Made by a program: the position numbers and the translations under genes | Origin: Beijerinckia mobilis | GTDB taxonomy: Bacteria; Pseudomonadota; Alphaproteobacteria; Rhizobiales; Beijerinckiaceae | Length of the DNA: 64,000 nucleotides | Direction of reading: 5' to 3' | NCBI RefSeq assembly: GCF_000745425.1 | Contig: NZ_JQJH01000014.1 | Span: forward strand, 34,007 to 98,006 | Shown: positions 1 to 9,629 of the stretch, piece by piece | Numbering within the stretch: the stretch's first letter is position 1 | How the letters are laid out: each line of letters starts with the position of its first letter | Notes under the pieces: generated by a model | What the model was told of the DNA's origin: nothing | Seen by the model: only the letters and a program-made list of their open reading frames with translations | Database searches by the model: none

Positions 1-1608
1 GTTGGTTGACCACGTATAGCGTTCATAAAGGCTTGGCGAGCGGGTCTTGCGGGTGTAGCCGGCCTCGATGAGACTTGTCCGGTCCGGTGCGAAACGGACG
101 AGTGCCGTGACGTCGAAATTGACATCGAGCTTGCCATGTCCCGTGGCATTGAAGCGCGCGGCGTCGGCACCATACATCATTGTGTTGTAGCCTTGTACCC
201 CGCCTGTGTTCATAAAGACGAGATCATTACGCAGGCCAACGAGCGTCGACCATTGCTCAGCCCATTGCCGGTTCCATTCGACATAAGTGCTGAGGCGATT
301 CCTTATTCCATTATTGATGTTGGTGAATGTCGAGCAGCACATCATGCTGCTCATCGAACTCATGCCGCTACTCCCGCTTGAGGCGACAGGCGTCCACCAA
401 TCGTTGAGTTCCTGGCCGTGGAACTCGCTGCCGAGGCGGATCTGGTCGATCGTGCTCGCGATGACGTCGGCCTTCGCCGTATAGCCGAAATCGGTGCCGC
501 TCGTATACATCGGCATACCTGTCGTCGGCGTCGCATCGACCCCGCTGTTCTTGTCCGCCAGAAAATTCATGTAATGGCGCGTGCGCTGGTAATAGCCGTG
601 GCCTTCCAGCCGGCCCCAATCGAACCCTCCCTTGTAGGCGAGATCGAAATTGATCGACTGATTAGAGAGCATGTCCATGCGCTGATTGACGAATCCCTGA
701 TAGGGGATATCCTGATATGAGGCCCGCAGCGACAGCAATTGATCCTCGTTGCGGTACGCAAATGTGGCGGAATGGTTTTGCGCCGAATAATTCGTCGAGA
801 GGATTTTTTCCCCGCCTCCTGCGCGATAATCGGAACCCTTGCTCCATGACCCGGCGTAATTGACGGCGAAATGTTCCGTCGATGCTGCCGCCGTGCCGGC
901 GATCGTCGGGCTTTTATTGTTGGAACGGTAGAACAGCGAGAGAGAACCGCTGAAGATTGGTACTTGCGATGCGGCGGCAAAGGCGGGTTCGCCGTTTGTC
1001 ACTGCCGCTTGAGGGATCAACGCCGGAGTGGCGAAGACAGGTTCACGCGGTGTAACGATGATTGTGCCGCCGATGGAATCGCCGCTCTCGCTTACTGGAA
1101 TGAGTGCGGTGAGCACTTCAATCTTCTGGACATTATTGGGATCGATATAGGAAAGAGGTGGATTCATATGATTGCCGCAGGCTGACGTAATCGACATGCC
1201 GCCGATTGAGATTGCATTGCGGTCGTCGTTCAGTCCGTGAATGACCGGCAGGCTTGAGACAGCTCCCCCTTGCTGGAGATTGACGCCCGCCACGCTGTTC
1301 AGCATCTGCGCCGTATCCGATGTATAAGGACGTTTGCTGGCGAGCTCTTGCTCTGACAGCACCCGCATGGATGCATTGGTCGGAGGTGCCTGATGGGTCT
1401 CGTGCTCGCGCGTGGCCATGACTTCGACCATCGGCAGGAGCGCATTGGTTGTTTGCCCGGAGGCAGCGCAAGGAATGAGTCCAGCGCCCAGAAGCACGTC
1501 CAGGAAGAGATGCTTCACGAAACGGCGATGAATGCGCGCTCTGAATATGGTTTCGGGTGACGCGCAGCAGGCACGCCGTGGAAAAAGCGATTGATTGCCA
1601 AATGGCAT
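1..1608 (-). CDS. TonB-dependent receptor, copper-receptor type (3' end outside window)
   Basis: Outer-membrane, TonB-energised receptor, likely for a copper or other metal chelate. The reading frame is open from the window edge upward. Visible landmarks are a signal-like segment (KHLFLDVLLGAGLIPCAAS), a plug region with ITSACGNHMNPPLSYID, many alternating beta-strand segments, and near the window edge GYTRKTRSPSLYERYTWS, a signature of this receptor subclass. A Met/Ser/Cys stretch (GMSSMSSMMCC, around 315-375) could bind metal. The C-terminal barrel lies beyond base 1. The start is uncertain: ATG at 1608 gives a long leader, while a GTG at 1518 gives a compact signal peptide. The neighbouring DUF2946 gene on the same strand supports a copper role. 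The metal is inferred, not shown. Confidence 0.82.
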   Translation of the reverse strand, partial: MPFGNQSLFPRRACCASPETIFRARIHRRFVKHLFLDVLLGAGLIPCAASGQTTNALLPMVEVMATREHETHQAPPTNASMRVLSEQELASKRPYTSDTAQMLNSVAGVNLQQGGAVSSLPVIHGLNDDRNAISIGGMSITSACGNHMNPPLSYIDPNNVQKIEVLTALIPVSESGDSIGGTIIVTPREPVFATPALIPQAAVTNGEPAFAAASQVPIFSGSLSLFYRSNNKSPTIAGTAAASTEHFAVNYAGSWSKGSDYRAGGGEKILSTNYSAQNHSATFAYRNEDQLLSLRASYQDIPYQGFVNQRMDMLSNQSINFDLAYKGGFDWGRLEGHGYYQRTRHYMNFLADKNSGVDATPTTGMPMYTSGTDFGYTAKADVIASTIDQIRLGSEFHGQELNDWWTPVASSGSSGMSSMSSMMCCSTFTNINNGIRNRLSTYVEWNRQWAEQWSTLVGLRNDLVFMNTGGVQGYNTMMYGADAARFNATGHGKLDVNFDVTALVRFAPDRTSLIEAGYTRKTRSPSLYERYTWSTN

Positions 1609-1861
1609 GGATCGTCTCGAGAAAAGCGGTTGCAGCCGCCCGATATGCGTATCCGGTCGATGATAACGCATGTCGCAGCGCGTCATCGGCTCCAGGAGAC
1701 AATGGGACGGGCTTATCCGCGATGAAGGGAGTCCAGGCCGATCACACACGTGCCCATCGCCGATGAGGGAGACAGGACCGTAATCAGGCAGGTTGCCTGT
1801 TGATCTTCAAAGTTGGACGGTTTGCGCGAAGGATCATCCGATCGTTTCGCGGCGGACTTCA

Positions 1862-2257
1862 TCAGCCCTGGGCGGGTGGCGCGCGGGCTCTTTTCGGAGA
1901 GTGCTCAGGGAAGGCAGGTATTTGCACATCGGGCGGACGCGCGAAAACCAGCGTCTCACCCGCTTGAACGGAAATCCATATGGAGAGGACAAGGACCGGC
2001 AGCAGGCCGCCGGCGAGCATCGGGCAGCCGGCGGTACAGCAATCGGGCCCATGCGGATGCGCCGGCATGGGATCGGAAGCATCGTGATCGCCGCCGCCAC
2101 TCTCCGCGCAAAGGCTGTGGTCATGTACGGGATGGGAACTTCCCATGGTCGCGGCCATAGCCCCGGAGGCGAGGCCCATGAAAAAGGCCTGGACGACGAA
2201 AAGCAGGGCCACGCCAAACGTGACCCAGAGATTTCGTCTCAAACCCATCCCATCCAC
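1862..2257 (-). CDS. DUF2946-like His/Cys-rich small protein
   Basis: A 131-residue protein with an N-terminal hydrophobic segment (about residues 10-35), a His/Asp-rich stretch (PVHDHSLCAE, PMPAHPHGPDCC), a CCTAGCPML cysteine cluster, a second hydrophobic segment and an Arg/Pro-rich tail. This order matches DUF2946-type proteins, which are often found beside copper TonB receptors. It precedes the receptor gene on the same strand, with a gap of about 250 bp. A role in periplasmic copper handling is inferred from neighbours and from the His/Cys/Met content; no activity is known. The start shown is GTG; an ATG three codons downstream is an equal alternative. Confidence 0.7.
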   Translation of the reverse strand: MDGMGLRRNLWVTFGVALLFVVQAFFMGLASGAMAATMGSSHPVHDHSLCAESGGGDHDASDPMPAHPHGPDCCTAGCPMLAGGLLPVLVLSIWISVQAGETLVFARPPDVQIPAFPEHSPKRARAPPAQG

Positions 2258-2478
2258 GTCGGGCGTTTCCGTTCAGTTTGCGGCAAGTCTCGTTGACTAT
2301 GCTCGGGTGTAATCAGGAAGATCCGCCGAAAGTTTATGCGCGTTAGCTGGGACCGGACGGTAGTGGTACCAGCGTTCAATCGCACTTCACCGTCCTCCAC
2401 ACAAGCCAGTTTTGAGATAGTCCTCATTCACGGAATGATAGAGAGGGACACAGGTCAATTCGCCCCGGTCCCCATTAC

Positions 2479-3555
2479 TCATTGCTCGAGCCGGTCGATC
2501 ATGGCCTTGATCGCCTTGGCCTGGACGCCGCGCTGCGTGTAATAGCCAGTTCCGGTATAACCCCACCAATCCCAGCAGCCATTCGGATTGGCCGGCCAGA
2601 AGTTGCTCGCCGAAATTTGCGGATAGAGCACGATGATTCTGTTCGTATCGGCCCATTCATTATAGCCGAGCCGCGCATAGACATCGGCGCCGACTTTTTC
2701 GGCGCTCTGCTGGCAGCCGTGAAAGACCACATGAACCGCGCATTTTCCCTGGCTGGTCTGGCGGCACGCTTCCGGTACATAGACATAGCCGGTCTTGGCG
2801 AGGCCATCGGGAAAGACATAGCTCCAATAGCCCGCCAGCGCCGAAAATTCGGTCTGATCGAAAGGCGCGGCCTGACTCGATAATTGGGTGGCCTTGGAGT
2901 TCAAGGGACCATAGATGCGGGAGAGGATAGCCTCGGGCTGGTCATAGGGACCATCCTTCGTCTCGCAATGCACGATGAACGGGGAGCGTGTCAGATTACA
3001 GGCATTGCCGAAAGTTTGATCATCGGTGACGAAGGCATGCCCGGCTTGCAGGGTCTGCATATAGGTCAGATTGTCCGGAGCGACTTGCGCCGCGAGATAG
3101 AAATCCTTCACCGCATCCATGACTTGCGGTTTGACCACCGTGTCCTTCACCCCGCTGAAGAGATAGATCTTCTGCGCCGCAATGTTTTTCACGGCGTCGA
3201 TGTCATGGTCCTCCGCCGTTGCCGCCGCCAGATCATAGGAGGTCTCGCCGTTCGGCGCTGGTTGCGCGCTCATGCAGACCGACATGAAATTGGTGCCGCT
3301 GAGCTGGGCGCAGCCATAGGGACCGCCGGCCACGACTCCGACCCCGATGATGCTGCGGGAAAAAGCAATGCCATATTGCAGCGCCATGAAGGCACCGGAG
3401 GATAGGCCGGAAACGGAAACCCGTGACGCATCGGCTCCGAGCGCGGGAAGTCGCTCCGCCGCATAAGCGGCCGGAACCCGCAAGGCGGGAAGTCCGGCAA
3501 GGAAAAGGCAGACAAGAACAAACGAATAAAGAAATACACTTGAGAACTTGCGCAT
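2479..3555 (-). CDS. Secreted PHB depolymerase-family esterase
   Basis: An alpha/beta-hydrolase of the poly(3-hydroxybutyrate) depolymerase/esterase family, 358 residues from the chosen start. Residues 1-33 form a signal peptide (hydrophobic core, then PAAYAAE). The lipase box GLSSG lies at about residues 50-54 with Ser52 as the likely nucleophile, and HVVFHGC supplies a conserved His-Gly segment. Together with WDWWGYTG near the C-terminus, this fits depolymerases whose lipase box sits close to the N-terminus. The product probably acts in the periplasm or outside the cell. The ATG at 3555 is preceded by GAAGGTC; a longer frame from 3600 would bury the signal peptide. Transcribed divergently from gyrA. 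The exact polymer or ester is unknown. Confidence 0.8.
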   Translation of the reverse strand: MRKFSSVFLYSFVLVCLFLAGLPALRVPAAYAAERLPALGADASRVSVSGLSSGAFMALQYGIAFSRSIIGVGVVAGGPYGCAQLSGTNFMSVCMSAQPAPNGETSYDLAAATAEDHDIDAVKNIAAQKIYLFSGVKDTVVKPQVMDAVKDFYLAAQVAPDNLTYMQTLQAGHAFVTDDQTFGNACNLTRSPFIVHCETKDGPYDQPEAILSRIYGPLNSKATQLSSQAAPFDQTEFSALAGYWSYVFPDGLAKTGYVYVPEACRQTSQGKCAVHVVFHGCQQSAEKVGADVYARLGYNEWADTNRIIVLYPQISASNFWPANPNGCWDWWGYTGTGYYTQRGVQAKAIKAMIDRLEQ

Positions 3556-3789
3556 GGCTTGACCTTCGCGCTGCCGGACCGTGATCCGGTTTGCCTCCAT
3601 CCCTTGAAACTACTATAGCTTGGGCTTTTCCGGAACAGGCGAAACGGCTGAAACCGGTGACCACGCAAGCTTCGCGCAGGTTTGGTGCAGACCTGTCATA
3701 AAATGGTCGAAAGCTGTTTTTTCCAGCAGAGGGATAGGCTAGAACGGCCGCAGACACTTTGCTTGGATTCAAATTGACTGGATTGGAAC

Positions 3790-6606
3790 TTGGCAGACGA
3801 TGATGCAAACGGGCAGGGTCCGGCTGGTCCCGGTCCTCAGGGTTCCGACATAAAGCCCGTCTCGCTTTCCGATGAAATGCAGCGCAGCTATCTCGATTAT
3901 GCGATGAGCGTGATCGTGAGCCGCGCGCTGCCCGACGTGCGCGACGGCCTGAAGCCGGTGCATCGGCGCATCCTGTTCTCGATGAACGAGAACAACCATC
4001 TGCCGGACCGTCCCTATGTGAAAAGTGCCCGCATCGTCGGCGACGTCATGGGTAAATATCACCCGCATGGCGACAGCGCGATTTATGATGCGCTCGTGCG
4101 CATGGCGCAGGGCTTTTCCATGCGCCTGCCGCTCATCGACGGTCAAGGCAATTTTGGCTCGGTCGACGGCGATCCGCCGGCGGCCATGCGCTATACGGAA
4201 TCGCGCCTTGCCCGCCCGGCGCTGGCGTTGCTCGCCGATATCGATTCCGACACGGTCGATTTCCAGCCGAATTACGACGGCAAGGAAAAGGAGCCGGTGG
4301 TTCTGCCGGCCCGGTTCCCCAATCTGCTCGTCAATGGCGCGGGCGGCATTGCCGTCGGCATGGCCACCAATATTCCGCCGCATAATCTCGGCGAGGTCAT
4401 CGACGCGGTCATAGCCCTCATCGACCAGCCGGAAATGAGCGTCGAAGAGCTTATGGGCATCGTGCCGGGGCCGGATTTCCCGACTGGTGGCAGCATTCTG
4501 GGCCGCGCCGGCATCCGCTCGGCCTATGCCACCGGGCGCGGCTCGGTGCTCATGCGCGCCAAGGTGGAGGTCGAGGAGATTCGCGAGAAGCGCGAGGCTC
4601 TGATCGTCACCGAAATTCCCTATCAGGTGAACAAATCGTCGCTTATCGAAAAAATCGCCGAACTCGTGCGCGAGAAGAAGGTCGAAGGCATTTCCGATCT
4701 GCGTGACGAATCCGACCGTCAGGGCATGCGCATCGTCATCGAGATCAAGCGCGATGCGGTGGCCGATATCGTGCTCAACCAGCTCTGGCGCTATACGGCG
4801 CTGCAGACGAGCTTCCCCTGCAACATGATCGCGCTCAATGGTGGGCGGCCGGAAACCCTCACTTTGCGGGATTTCCTCACGGCCTTCATCGATTTCCGCG
4901 AGGAGGTGGTCACCCGCCGCACCAAATATCTGCTGGGCAAGGCGCGCGATGCCGCCCATCTGCAGGTTGGCCTCGCTATTGCCGTCGCTAATATTGATGA
5001 AGTCATCCGCCTCATCCGCACCTCCGCCGATGCGGCGGAAGCCCGCGCCGCCCTTTGCGCGCGGGATTGGCCGGCGCATGACATGGCGCCGCTCATCGCC
5101 CTTATTGCCGATCCGCGCCATGTGCTGACGCCGGAGGGCACGATCCGGCTTTCCGAAGCGCAGGCGCGCGCCATTCTCGAATTGCGGCTGCAAAGGCTGA
5201 CGGCGCTCGGCCGCGATGAGATCGCTGAAAACCTGAACAAGCTCGCCGCCGAAATCGCTGATTATCTCGACATTCTTGGCTCGCGCGCACGGCTCTTCGG
5301 TATCATCAAGGATGAGATGATCGCGGTCAAAGAGGCTCATGCGACGCCACGCCGCACGATCATTCTCGATAGCGACGCGGGCGTCGATGACGAGGATCTG
5401 ATCCAGCGCGAGGATATGGTCGTCACCGTTTCCCACGCCGGTTATATCAAGCGCGTGCCGCTTTCAACCTATCGCGCGCAAAGGCGCGGCGGCAAGGGCC
5501 GCTCGGGCATGCAGACGCGGGATCAGGATTTCGTCGCCAGGCTTTTTGTGGCCTCGACCCATGCGCCAGTCCTGTTCTTCTCCTCGCGCGGTCAGGTCTA
5601 TAAGGAAAAGGTGTGGCGCCTCCCGCTCGCGGCGCCGCAGGCGCTCGGCAAGGCGCTGGTGAATATCCTGCCGCTGGAGCAGGATGAACGCATCACCACA
5701 ATCATGCCGCTGCCAGAAGATGAAAAGCAGTGGGAAAGCCTCGATGTGATGTTCGCGACGACGCGCGGCACGGTGAGGCGCAACAAGCTCTCCGATTTCG
5801 CGCAGGTGAACAGAGCCGGCAAGATCGCCATGCGGCTCGATGAAGGCGAACAGATTGTCGATGTGCAGATCTGCACCGAGCAAGCCGATGTCCTGCTGAC
5901 GACGGCCAACGGGCAATGTATCCGTTTCGCAATCACCGATGTACGCGTCTTCAAGGGCCGCGATTCCATGGGTGTGCGCGGTATCGCTTTGGGTGAGGGC
6001 GACAGAGTCATTTCGCTCGCCATTCTGCGCCATATCGAGGCCGACAGCGACGAACGCACGGCCTATCTCAAGAGGCGCCGTGCCGTGGCCGGAGAGACGG
6101 CGGAAGAGGCTGCGAGCGAGGCGGAAGAAGCTAATGCCGAGGAGGTGCTGGGCTCCACAAGCCTCAGCCTCGAGCGTTACGCCGAAATGTCGGCGGGCGA
6201 GCAGATCATCCTGACCATTTCCGCCAATGGCTATGGCAAGCGGACATCCTCGTTCGAATACAGGATCACCGGACGCGGCGGCAAAGGCATTGTCGCCATG
6301 GCCGTGAATGCGCGCAACGGCAAGCTCGTCGCCTCCATGCCGGTAGAAGAGGGCGATGGCATCATGCTGGTGACCAACGGCGGCCAGTTGATCCGCTGCC
6401 CGGTCGAAGGCATTCGCGTCGCCGGACGCGGTACGCAGGGTGTCATTGTGTTCAATACCGCCGAAGACGAGCAGGTTGTATCCGTGGAGCGGATTCCTGA
6501 GGATGAGGCCGAGCGCGGCGAGGAAGACGGATTGGGAGAACAGGGGCCTGTGGGAGATTCAGGGCCGAGTGATAATGGGGATACGCCCGAGAGTGGCGAA
6601 GGATAG
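3790..6606 (+). CDS. gyrA: DNA gyrase subunit A
   Basis: Breaks and rejoins DNA in gyrase, which supercoils the chromosome with GyrB. The 938-residue length is normal for the order. The breakage-reunion domain contains the quinolone region ([16 protein letters not shown], with Ser and Asp at the positions equal to E. coli 83 and 87) and the catalytic tyrosine in [10 protein letters not shown]. The C-terminal pinwheel carries the GyrA box [10 protein letters not shown], which separates gyrase from ParC. The tail is acidic and Gly-rich. Translation appears to start at TTG 3790; there is no better in-frame ATG before the conserved [17 protein letters not shown] segment. The large reading frames antisense to this gene are codon shadows. 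Confidence 0.97.
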   Translation: MADDDANGQGPAGPGPQGSDIKPVSLSDEMQRSYLDYAMSVIVSRALPDVRDGLKPVHRRILFSMNENNHLPDRPYVKSARIVGDVMGKYHPHGDSAIYDALVRMAQGFSMRLPLIDGQGNFGSVDGDPPAAMRYTESRLARPALALLADIDSDTVDFQPNYDGKEKEPVVLPARFPNLLVNGAGGIAVGMATNIPPHNLGEVIDAVIALIDQPEMSVEELMGIVPGPDFPTGGSILGRAGIRSAYATGRGSVLMRAKVEVEEIREKREALIVTEIPYQVNKSSLIEKIAELVREKKVEGISDLRDESDRQGMRIVIEIKRDAVADIVLNQLWRYTALQTSFPCNMIALNGGRPETLTLRDFLTAFIDFREEVVTRRTKYLLGKARDAAHLQVGLAIAVANIDEVIRLIRTSADAAEARAALCARDWPAHDMAPLIALIADPRHVLTPEGTIRLSEAQARAILELRLQRLTALGRDEIAENLNKLAAEIADYLDILGSRARLFGIIKDEMIAVKEAHATPRRTIILDSDAGVDDEDLIQREDMVVTVSHAGYIKRVPLSTYRAQRRGGKGRSGMQTRDQDFVARLFVASTHAPVLFFSSRGQVYKEKVWRLPLAAPQALGKALVNILPLEQDERITTIMPLPEDEKQWESLDVMFATTRGTVRRNKLSDFAQVNRAGKIAMRLDEGEQIVDVQICTEQADVLLTTANGQCIRFAITDVRVFKGRDSMGVRGIALGEGDRVISLAILRHIEADSDERTAYLKRRRAVAGETAEEAASEAEEANAEEVLGSTSLSLERYAEMSAGEQIILTISANGYGKRTSSFEYRITGRGGKGIVAMAVNARNGKLVASMPVEEGDGIMLVTNGGQLIRCPVEGIRVAGRGTQGVIVFNTAEDEQVVSVERIPEDEAERGEEDGLGEQGPVGDSGPSDNGDTPESGEG

Positions 6607-6611
6607 GGGAG

Positions 6612-6649
6612 AGCCATAAGCAAAGACTATTTGGTCTTTGCTATGGCTT
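6612..6649. terminator. Hairpin downstream of gyrA
   Basis: Inverted repeat with arms AGCCATAAGCAAAGAC and GTCTTTGCTATGGCT, a roughly 15-bp stem with one bulge, five bases after the gyrA stop. It lacks a clear T-run. It sits between the convergent gyrA and reverse transcriptase genes and may stop transcription from either side. Confidence 0.55.
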
Positions 6650-6783
6650 AACCAGTCCTAGAATTAGACATCAGGATCAGTAATCCAACTGGGTCTAGAA
6701 CAATAAAGATGGGCTACGTCGCTCTTCGGCGGGAGTTGAGATGATCCCGGCTTGGCTGCCCTCGATCGAGTAAAACAGCCATC

Positions 6784-8037
6784 TTATCGTGCGGACCGGA
6801 CGCGAGGATATGAATATGGCTCTCGCTTGATTGTTGCGAGTTCGGCTAATCCGAGAAGCAATGTCCTGTTTGTCGGAGGGACATCATTTCTGATCGACCG
6901 GTAGTAACCAAGAAGTGCTCCAATTTGCTCATTCACTTGCTGGTCAAGGTTCGCGAAGACCTGTCCATCATTGCAGAACCAGTAGTGCTTGCCCCAGCCG
7001 TCAATCATCCCATCCAGTCGTTTAAGCGTGCCGATAAGCGTTTTATCTCGATCCACTACCTTGCCGTTTTTGACTGCGGTCATGGCTTTTTGCGACTCGA
7101 TGATGAGCCCTTTCACCGACGCAATGAAGCGATCCTGAGCCTTCGCACTCGGCCGCACGATGCCGGGGCAAATCGTGATGCCAAGGAAATCAAATCCAGT
7201 ATCCACGAGCCGTGCACCTGTCGAACTCTTCTCAGGCGATAACTCCATTCCAAGTTCTCGTAGTAGTTTAATCGCTTTGCGAAGGCGAGCATTTGCAGCC
7301 TTCGCGCTCGGCGCGAGGATGATGAAGTCATCGATATAACGGATACACCGACAATCCCCCTCATTCATTATGTGATCGAATTCGGCAAGAGCTATGTTTC
7401 CGAACAGAGGTGATAACGAGTTCCCTTGTGCAACACCGATATCTTCGGTCGGAAAGTGTTGCGCCTTTTCTCTAAGAATAGAGAGGTTTCCCAACTCGAC
7501 TTTCATTGCTTGTCGCAAGAAGTCTATAAATTTTTGGTCATCTATAGCATCACTAATTATGCTCGTGACGTGGTCCTTTGAAATACGCGTGAAGAACGCT
7601 CGAATGTCCGCGCTGACAACGTGGCGTGCTCCACGCCCAATCTCGTCAAGAACGGCTTTGATAGCAGCTGGTACGGCTGACACGCGTTCTGCGCGATCCT
7701 GCTCATCGCGCCGTCGCTGACTGCGTATGCCTCCAAAGCTATAGGGCGTTTGTACGAAGGGCTTTAACGCTTCAATCTCGACTAAAACGTTCAGAATGGC
7801 CCGCTGTACGATGCGGGTCTCGACCGGCGCGAGCACAATAGGGCGAAATTTCCCAGTGGGCTTGCCTCGGCCGTCAACTTTTGGAAGTGGAACACCCTTC
7901 GCTGTCCCAAACTTGAAACTTCCGTTGCTTAGTTGCTTTTGGAGAGATCGAAGATTATGCGGCGCGTTTTGGGCGAAACATTCCAGATCAAGCCGGACCT
8001 CCTCGGATTTCGATGTACGGCCGTTCTGCTGGATCAC
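6784..8037 (-). CDS. Stand-alone group II-like reverse transcriptase (YIDD type)
   Basis: RNA-directed DNA polymerase of the group II intron lineage without an endonuclease domain. Visible blocks in order: RT1 (FRPIVLAPVETRIVQRAIL, about 64-82), RT2 (TPYSFGGIRS), RT3 with the first catalytic Asp (SADIRAFF, Asp144), RT4 (AQGNSLSPLFGN, about 203-214), RT5 with the catalytic YIDD (234-237, in RYIDDFII), RT6 (ELSPEKS) and RT7 (FDFLGI, 282-287). These are followed by a thumb-like helical region (RPSAKAQDRFIASVKGL and DGMIDGWGKHYWF). Group II introns normally have YADD. The GTG start at 8037 is doubtful: protein-like sequence continues upstream in frame (LVKAVRKLDKLERAWS) to a stop at 8113-8115 without ATG, GTG or TTG. 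No intron domain V was found downstream. It may be a domesticated RT for DNA repair or defence; the function is inferred. Confidence 0.85.
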   Translation of the reverse strand: MIQQNGRTSKSEEVRLDLECFAQNAPHNLRSLQKQLSNGSFKFGTAKGVPLPKVDGRGKPTGKFRPIVLAPVETRIVQRAILNVLVEIEALKPFVQTPYSFGGIRSQRRRDEQDRAERVSAVPAAIKAVLDEIGRGARHVVSADIRAFFTRISKDHVTSIISDAIDDQKFIDFLRQAMKVELGNLSILREKAQHFPTEDIGVAQGNSLSPLFGNIALAEFDHIMNEGDCRCIRYIDDFIILAPSAKAANARLRKAIKLLRELGMELSPEKSSTGARLVDTGFDFLGITICPGIVRPSAKAQDRFIASVKGLIIESQKAMTAVKNGKVVDRDKTLIGTLKRLDGMIDGWGKHYWFCNDGQVFANLDQQVNEQIGALLGYYRSIRNDVPPTNRTLLLGLAELATIKREPYSYPRVRSAR

Positions 8038-8115
8038 GCTCCATGCGCGCTCAAGTTTGTCAAGCTTACGAACGGCTTTGACAAGATCGGAGGTCAGAGT
8101 CTTAGGGTCCTGTCA

Positions 8116-8474
8116 GTTAGCCTCACCCGTCCGACGGGGGTGCTGAACTCCGCAGCGGTTCCTTTCGGCCCGTGCCGCACAATCGAGATTACGGCCTTCG
8201 CCGTCGCCTCGCCGTAGCAGGTGCGCTTGGTCCCGATGGTCATCCCGCCTGCCAAGCTACCGGCTAGAGTCAACACCGTTACCTTAGGAATATACGCTTG
8301 TTCCGGTCAAGCATAATCCACCATACAGCCAAGCGGTCGTCCGCTTCAGGCTCGTGTTTGAGTGAGTCAAGCGAGACTGCGAACTAGTGAGCAAGAAGTG
8401 AGATGATAATGGCGGCGTCCGTAGGACGTGGAGATGGTTTGACGCTCTATGTCGAAGTCTACGCCAATGACGTT
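8116..8474 (-). other. Gene-free leader upstream of the reverse transcriptase
   Basis: About 360 bp between the RT and the HExxH gene, both on the minus strand, with no convincing protein. Read on the minus strand it contains short GC-rich hairpins, for example GCTTG...CAAGC (near 8310) and CCGTCGGACGG (near 8133). It may be an RT-associated non-coding RNA, a structured 5' leader, or plain intergenic sequence. A 60-codon frame at 8094-8276 shows no family resemblance and is not annotated. Confidence 0.35.
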
Positions 8475-9629
8475 CTAAGCCGCTGCAACGGGCGCATCCC
8501 CCGGCTCCATAGGCCCGCGCTTTGTATCCGCCAGCATTGGCCCGAGCTGTTCCCACACCCCCAGATATTTTTCGATCTGATCGAAGGCCGGACCCTGCCA
8601 GGCCAAGCGATAGGAGTCCGAGTCCAAGGGCAGGCGACGCAGGCGGCAGATGGCGCTTTCGGCTTCGAGGCCCGCCATGGTGGCATGGGTCATCCAGGCA
8701 TCCATGGAGAGGTCCGACCAGCCTTGCCGCTTGGCGACCGCCGCGACGGTTGGCAGTAGGCAGGCTTGGCGTAAAGCGGCTGGCGGCTGCGAGCGGCGGG
8801 TGATGTCGGCGCAAGCGCTCGCTTCGTCATAGGATCTGAATAGAGCGTAGATGGCGACCCAAGTGAAAAACCAGGAGGCTGTATGCGCGCCATCGGCCGG
8901 TAACGCATGGTCCTTCAACAGGCCCTTGGTGAAATCCTGAAACGGATTTTCGCGATGGACGCGCGCAAAGACTTTCTGGATGGCGAAGGAATCGGCGTCG
9001 AATTCCAGCGCCTGCATGAGCGGCAGATCGAGGCATTCGCCCTCATTCAGGTGCATTTCCTGGATCGGCTTCGGGCTCATGCGATGCAGCAGTTCGACAT
9101 GGCCGTTCCACAGATGCGCGAGTTCGTGCATCAAGGTGAAATCCATCGCGACATCGAAGAGAGCCGTGGCGAGGCGTCCACGGACCGGCTCGAAATTGGG
9201 GGCAGGCTGGTCGGGCGGGCGCACGAAGAAGAGTTCGCCATTGGCGTGCGGGGCCTGTTCCTCGCCCAGTTGATCGACATCATCGATCCAGGGGAACATT
9301 TCCCTGATGCCCATCATGGCATTGGTGAGGCTCCACATGACCCGCACCACCGTGGTGTAGAAGCCAAGGACGTCCATCTGGCCGCGCTGCGCGAAGGCGT
9401 TGAACTCGCGATGTTCGGCAAAGCCGAAGGCAACCGAGCCCGGCGTCTCATATTCATCGGCCATGCTGGCGAGCCGCGCATAGGCACGGTCCGCCACCAC
9501 CTGGAAGACGCTGACATAGCCGGTCGTGAGAATTTTCGCCGGAGGGATCTCGAAACGACGCAGGCCGAGGCTCGCGAGAGCCTCATCGAAAGCCTTGTCG
9601 TGAACTGCCGGAACGTCCTGACCTGTCAT
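8475..9629 (-). CDS. Uncharacterised HExxH putative zinc metallopeptidase
   Basis: A 384-residue protein not recognised as a named family. HELAHLWNGH (about residues 168-177) is a zinc-metalloprotease HExxH motif, and ALEFDADSFA about 40 residues later offers a possible third zinc ligand, as in ExxxD gluzincins. No signal peptide is seen; the flanking TLM and the segment TASWFFTWVAIYALF are hydrophobic. The start at 9629 follows AAGGGC; an upstream extension of 33 residues looks non-coding. It lies upstream of the reverse transcriptase on the same strand, separated by the hairpin-containing leader, so the two may travel together. Lit-like (U49) proteases in phage exclusion also carry HExxH, but no specific match is claimed. 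Confidence 0.6.
   Translation of the reverse strand: MTGQDVPAVHDKAFDEALASLGLRRFEIPPAKILTTGYVSVFQVVADRAYARLASMADEYETPGSVAFGFAEHREFNAFAQRGQMDVLGFYTTVVRVMWSLTNAMMGIREMFPWIDDVDQLGEEQAPHANGELFFVRPPDQPAPNFEPVRGRLATALFDVAMDFTLMHELAHLWNGHVELLHRMSPKPIQEMHLNEGECLDLPLMQALEFDADSFAIQKVFARVHRENPFQDFTKGLLKDHALPADGAHTASWFFTWVAIYALFRSYDEASACADITRRSQPPAALRQACLLPTVAAVAKRQGWSDLSMDAWMTHATMAGLEAESAICRLRRLPLDSDSYRLAWQGPAFDQIEKYLGVWEQLGPMLADTKRGPMEPGDAPVAAA

Noticed and set aside
1609..1861. Cobalamin riboswitch before the TonB receptor
   Set aside because: The B12-box and other conserved segments are not present.
3769..5436. Long minus-strand reading frame antisense to gyrA
   Set aside because: Codon-bias shadow of gyrA; no recognisable protein features.
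6784..8115. Retron reverse transcriptase
   Set aside because: The retron VTG signature is absent and the thumb resembles group II enzymes.
6784..8474. Diversity-generating retroelement around the RT
   Set aside because: RT block 4 is QGxxxSP, not the SQ form of DGR enzymes, and no template/variable repeat pair was seen.
6607..8474. Complete mobile group II intron
   Set aside because: No domain V-like hairpin or GUGYG/AY boundaries could be identified downstream or upstream.
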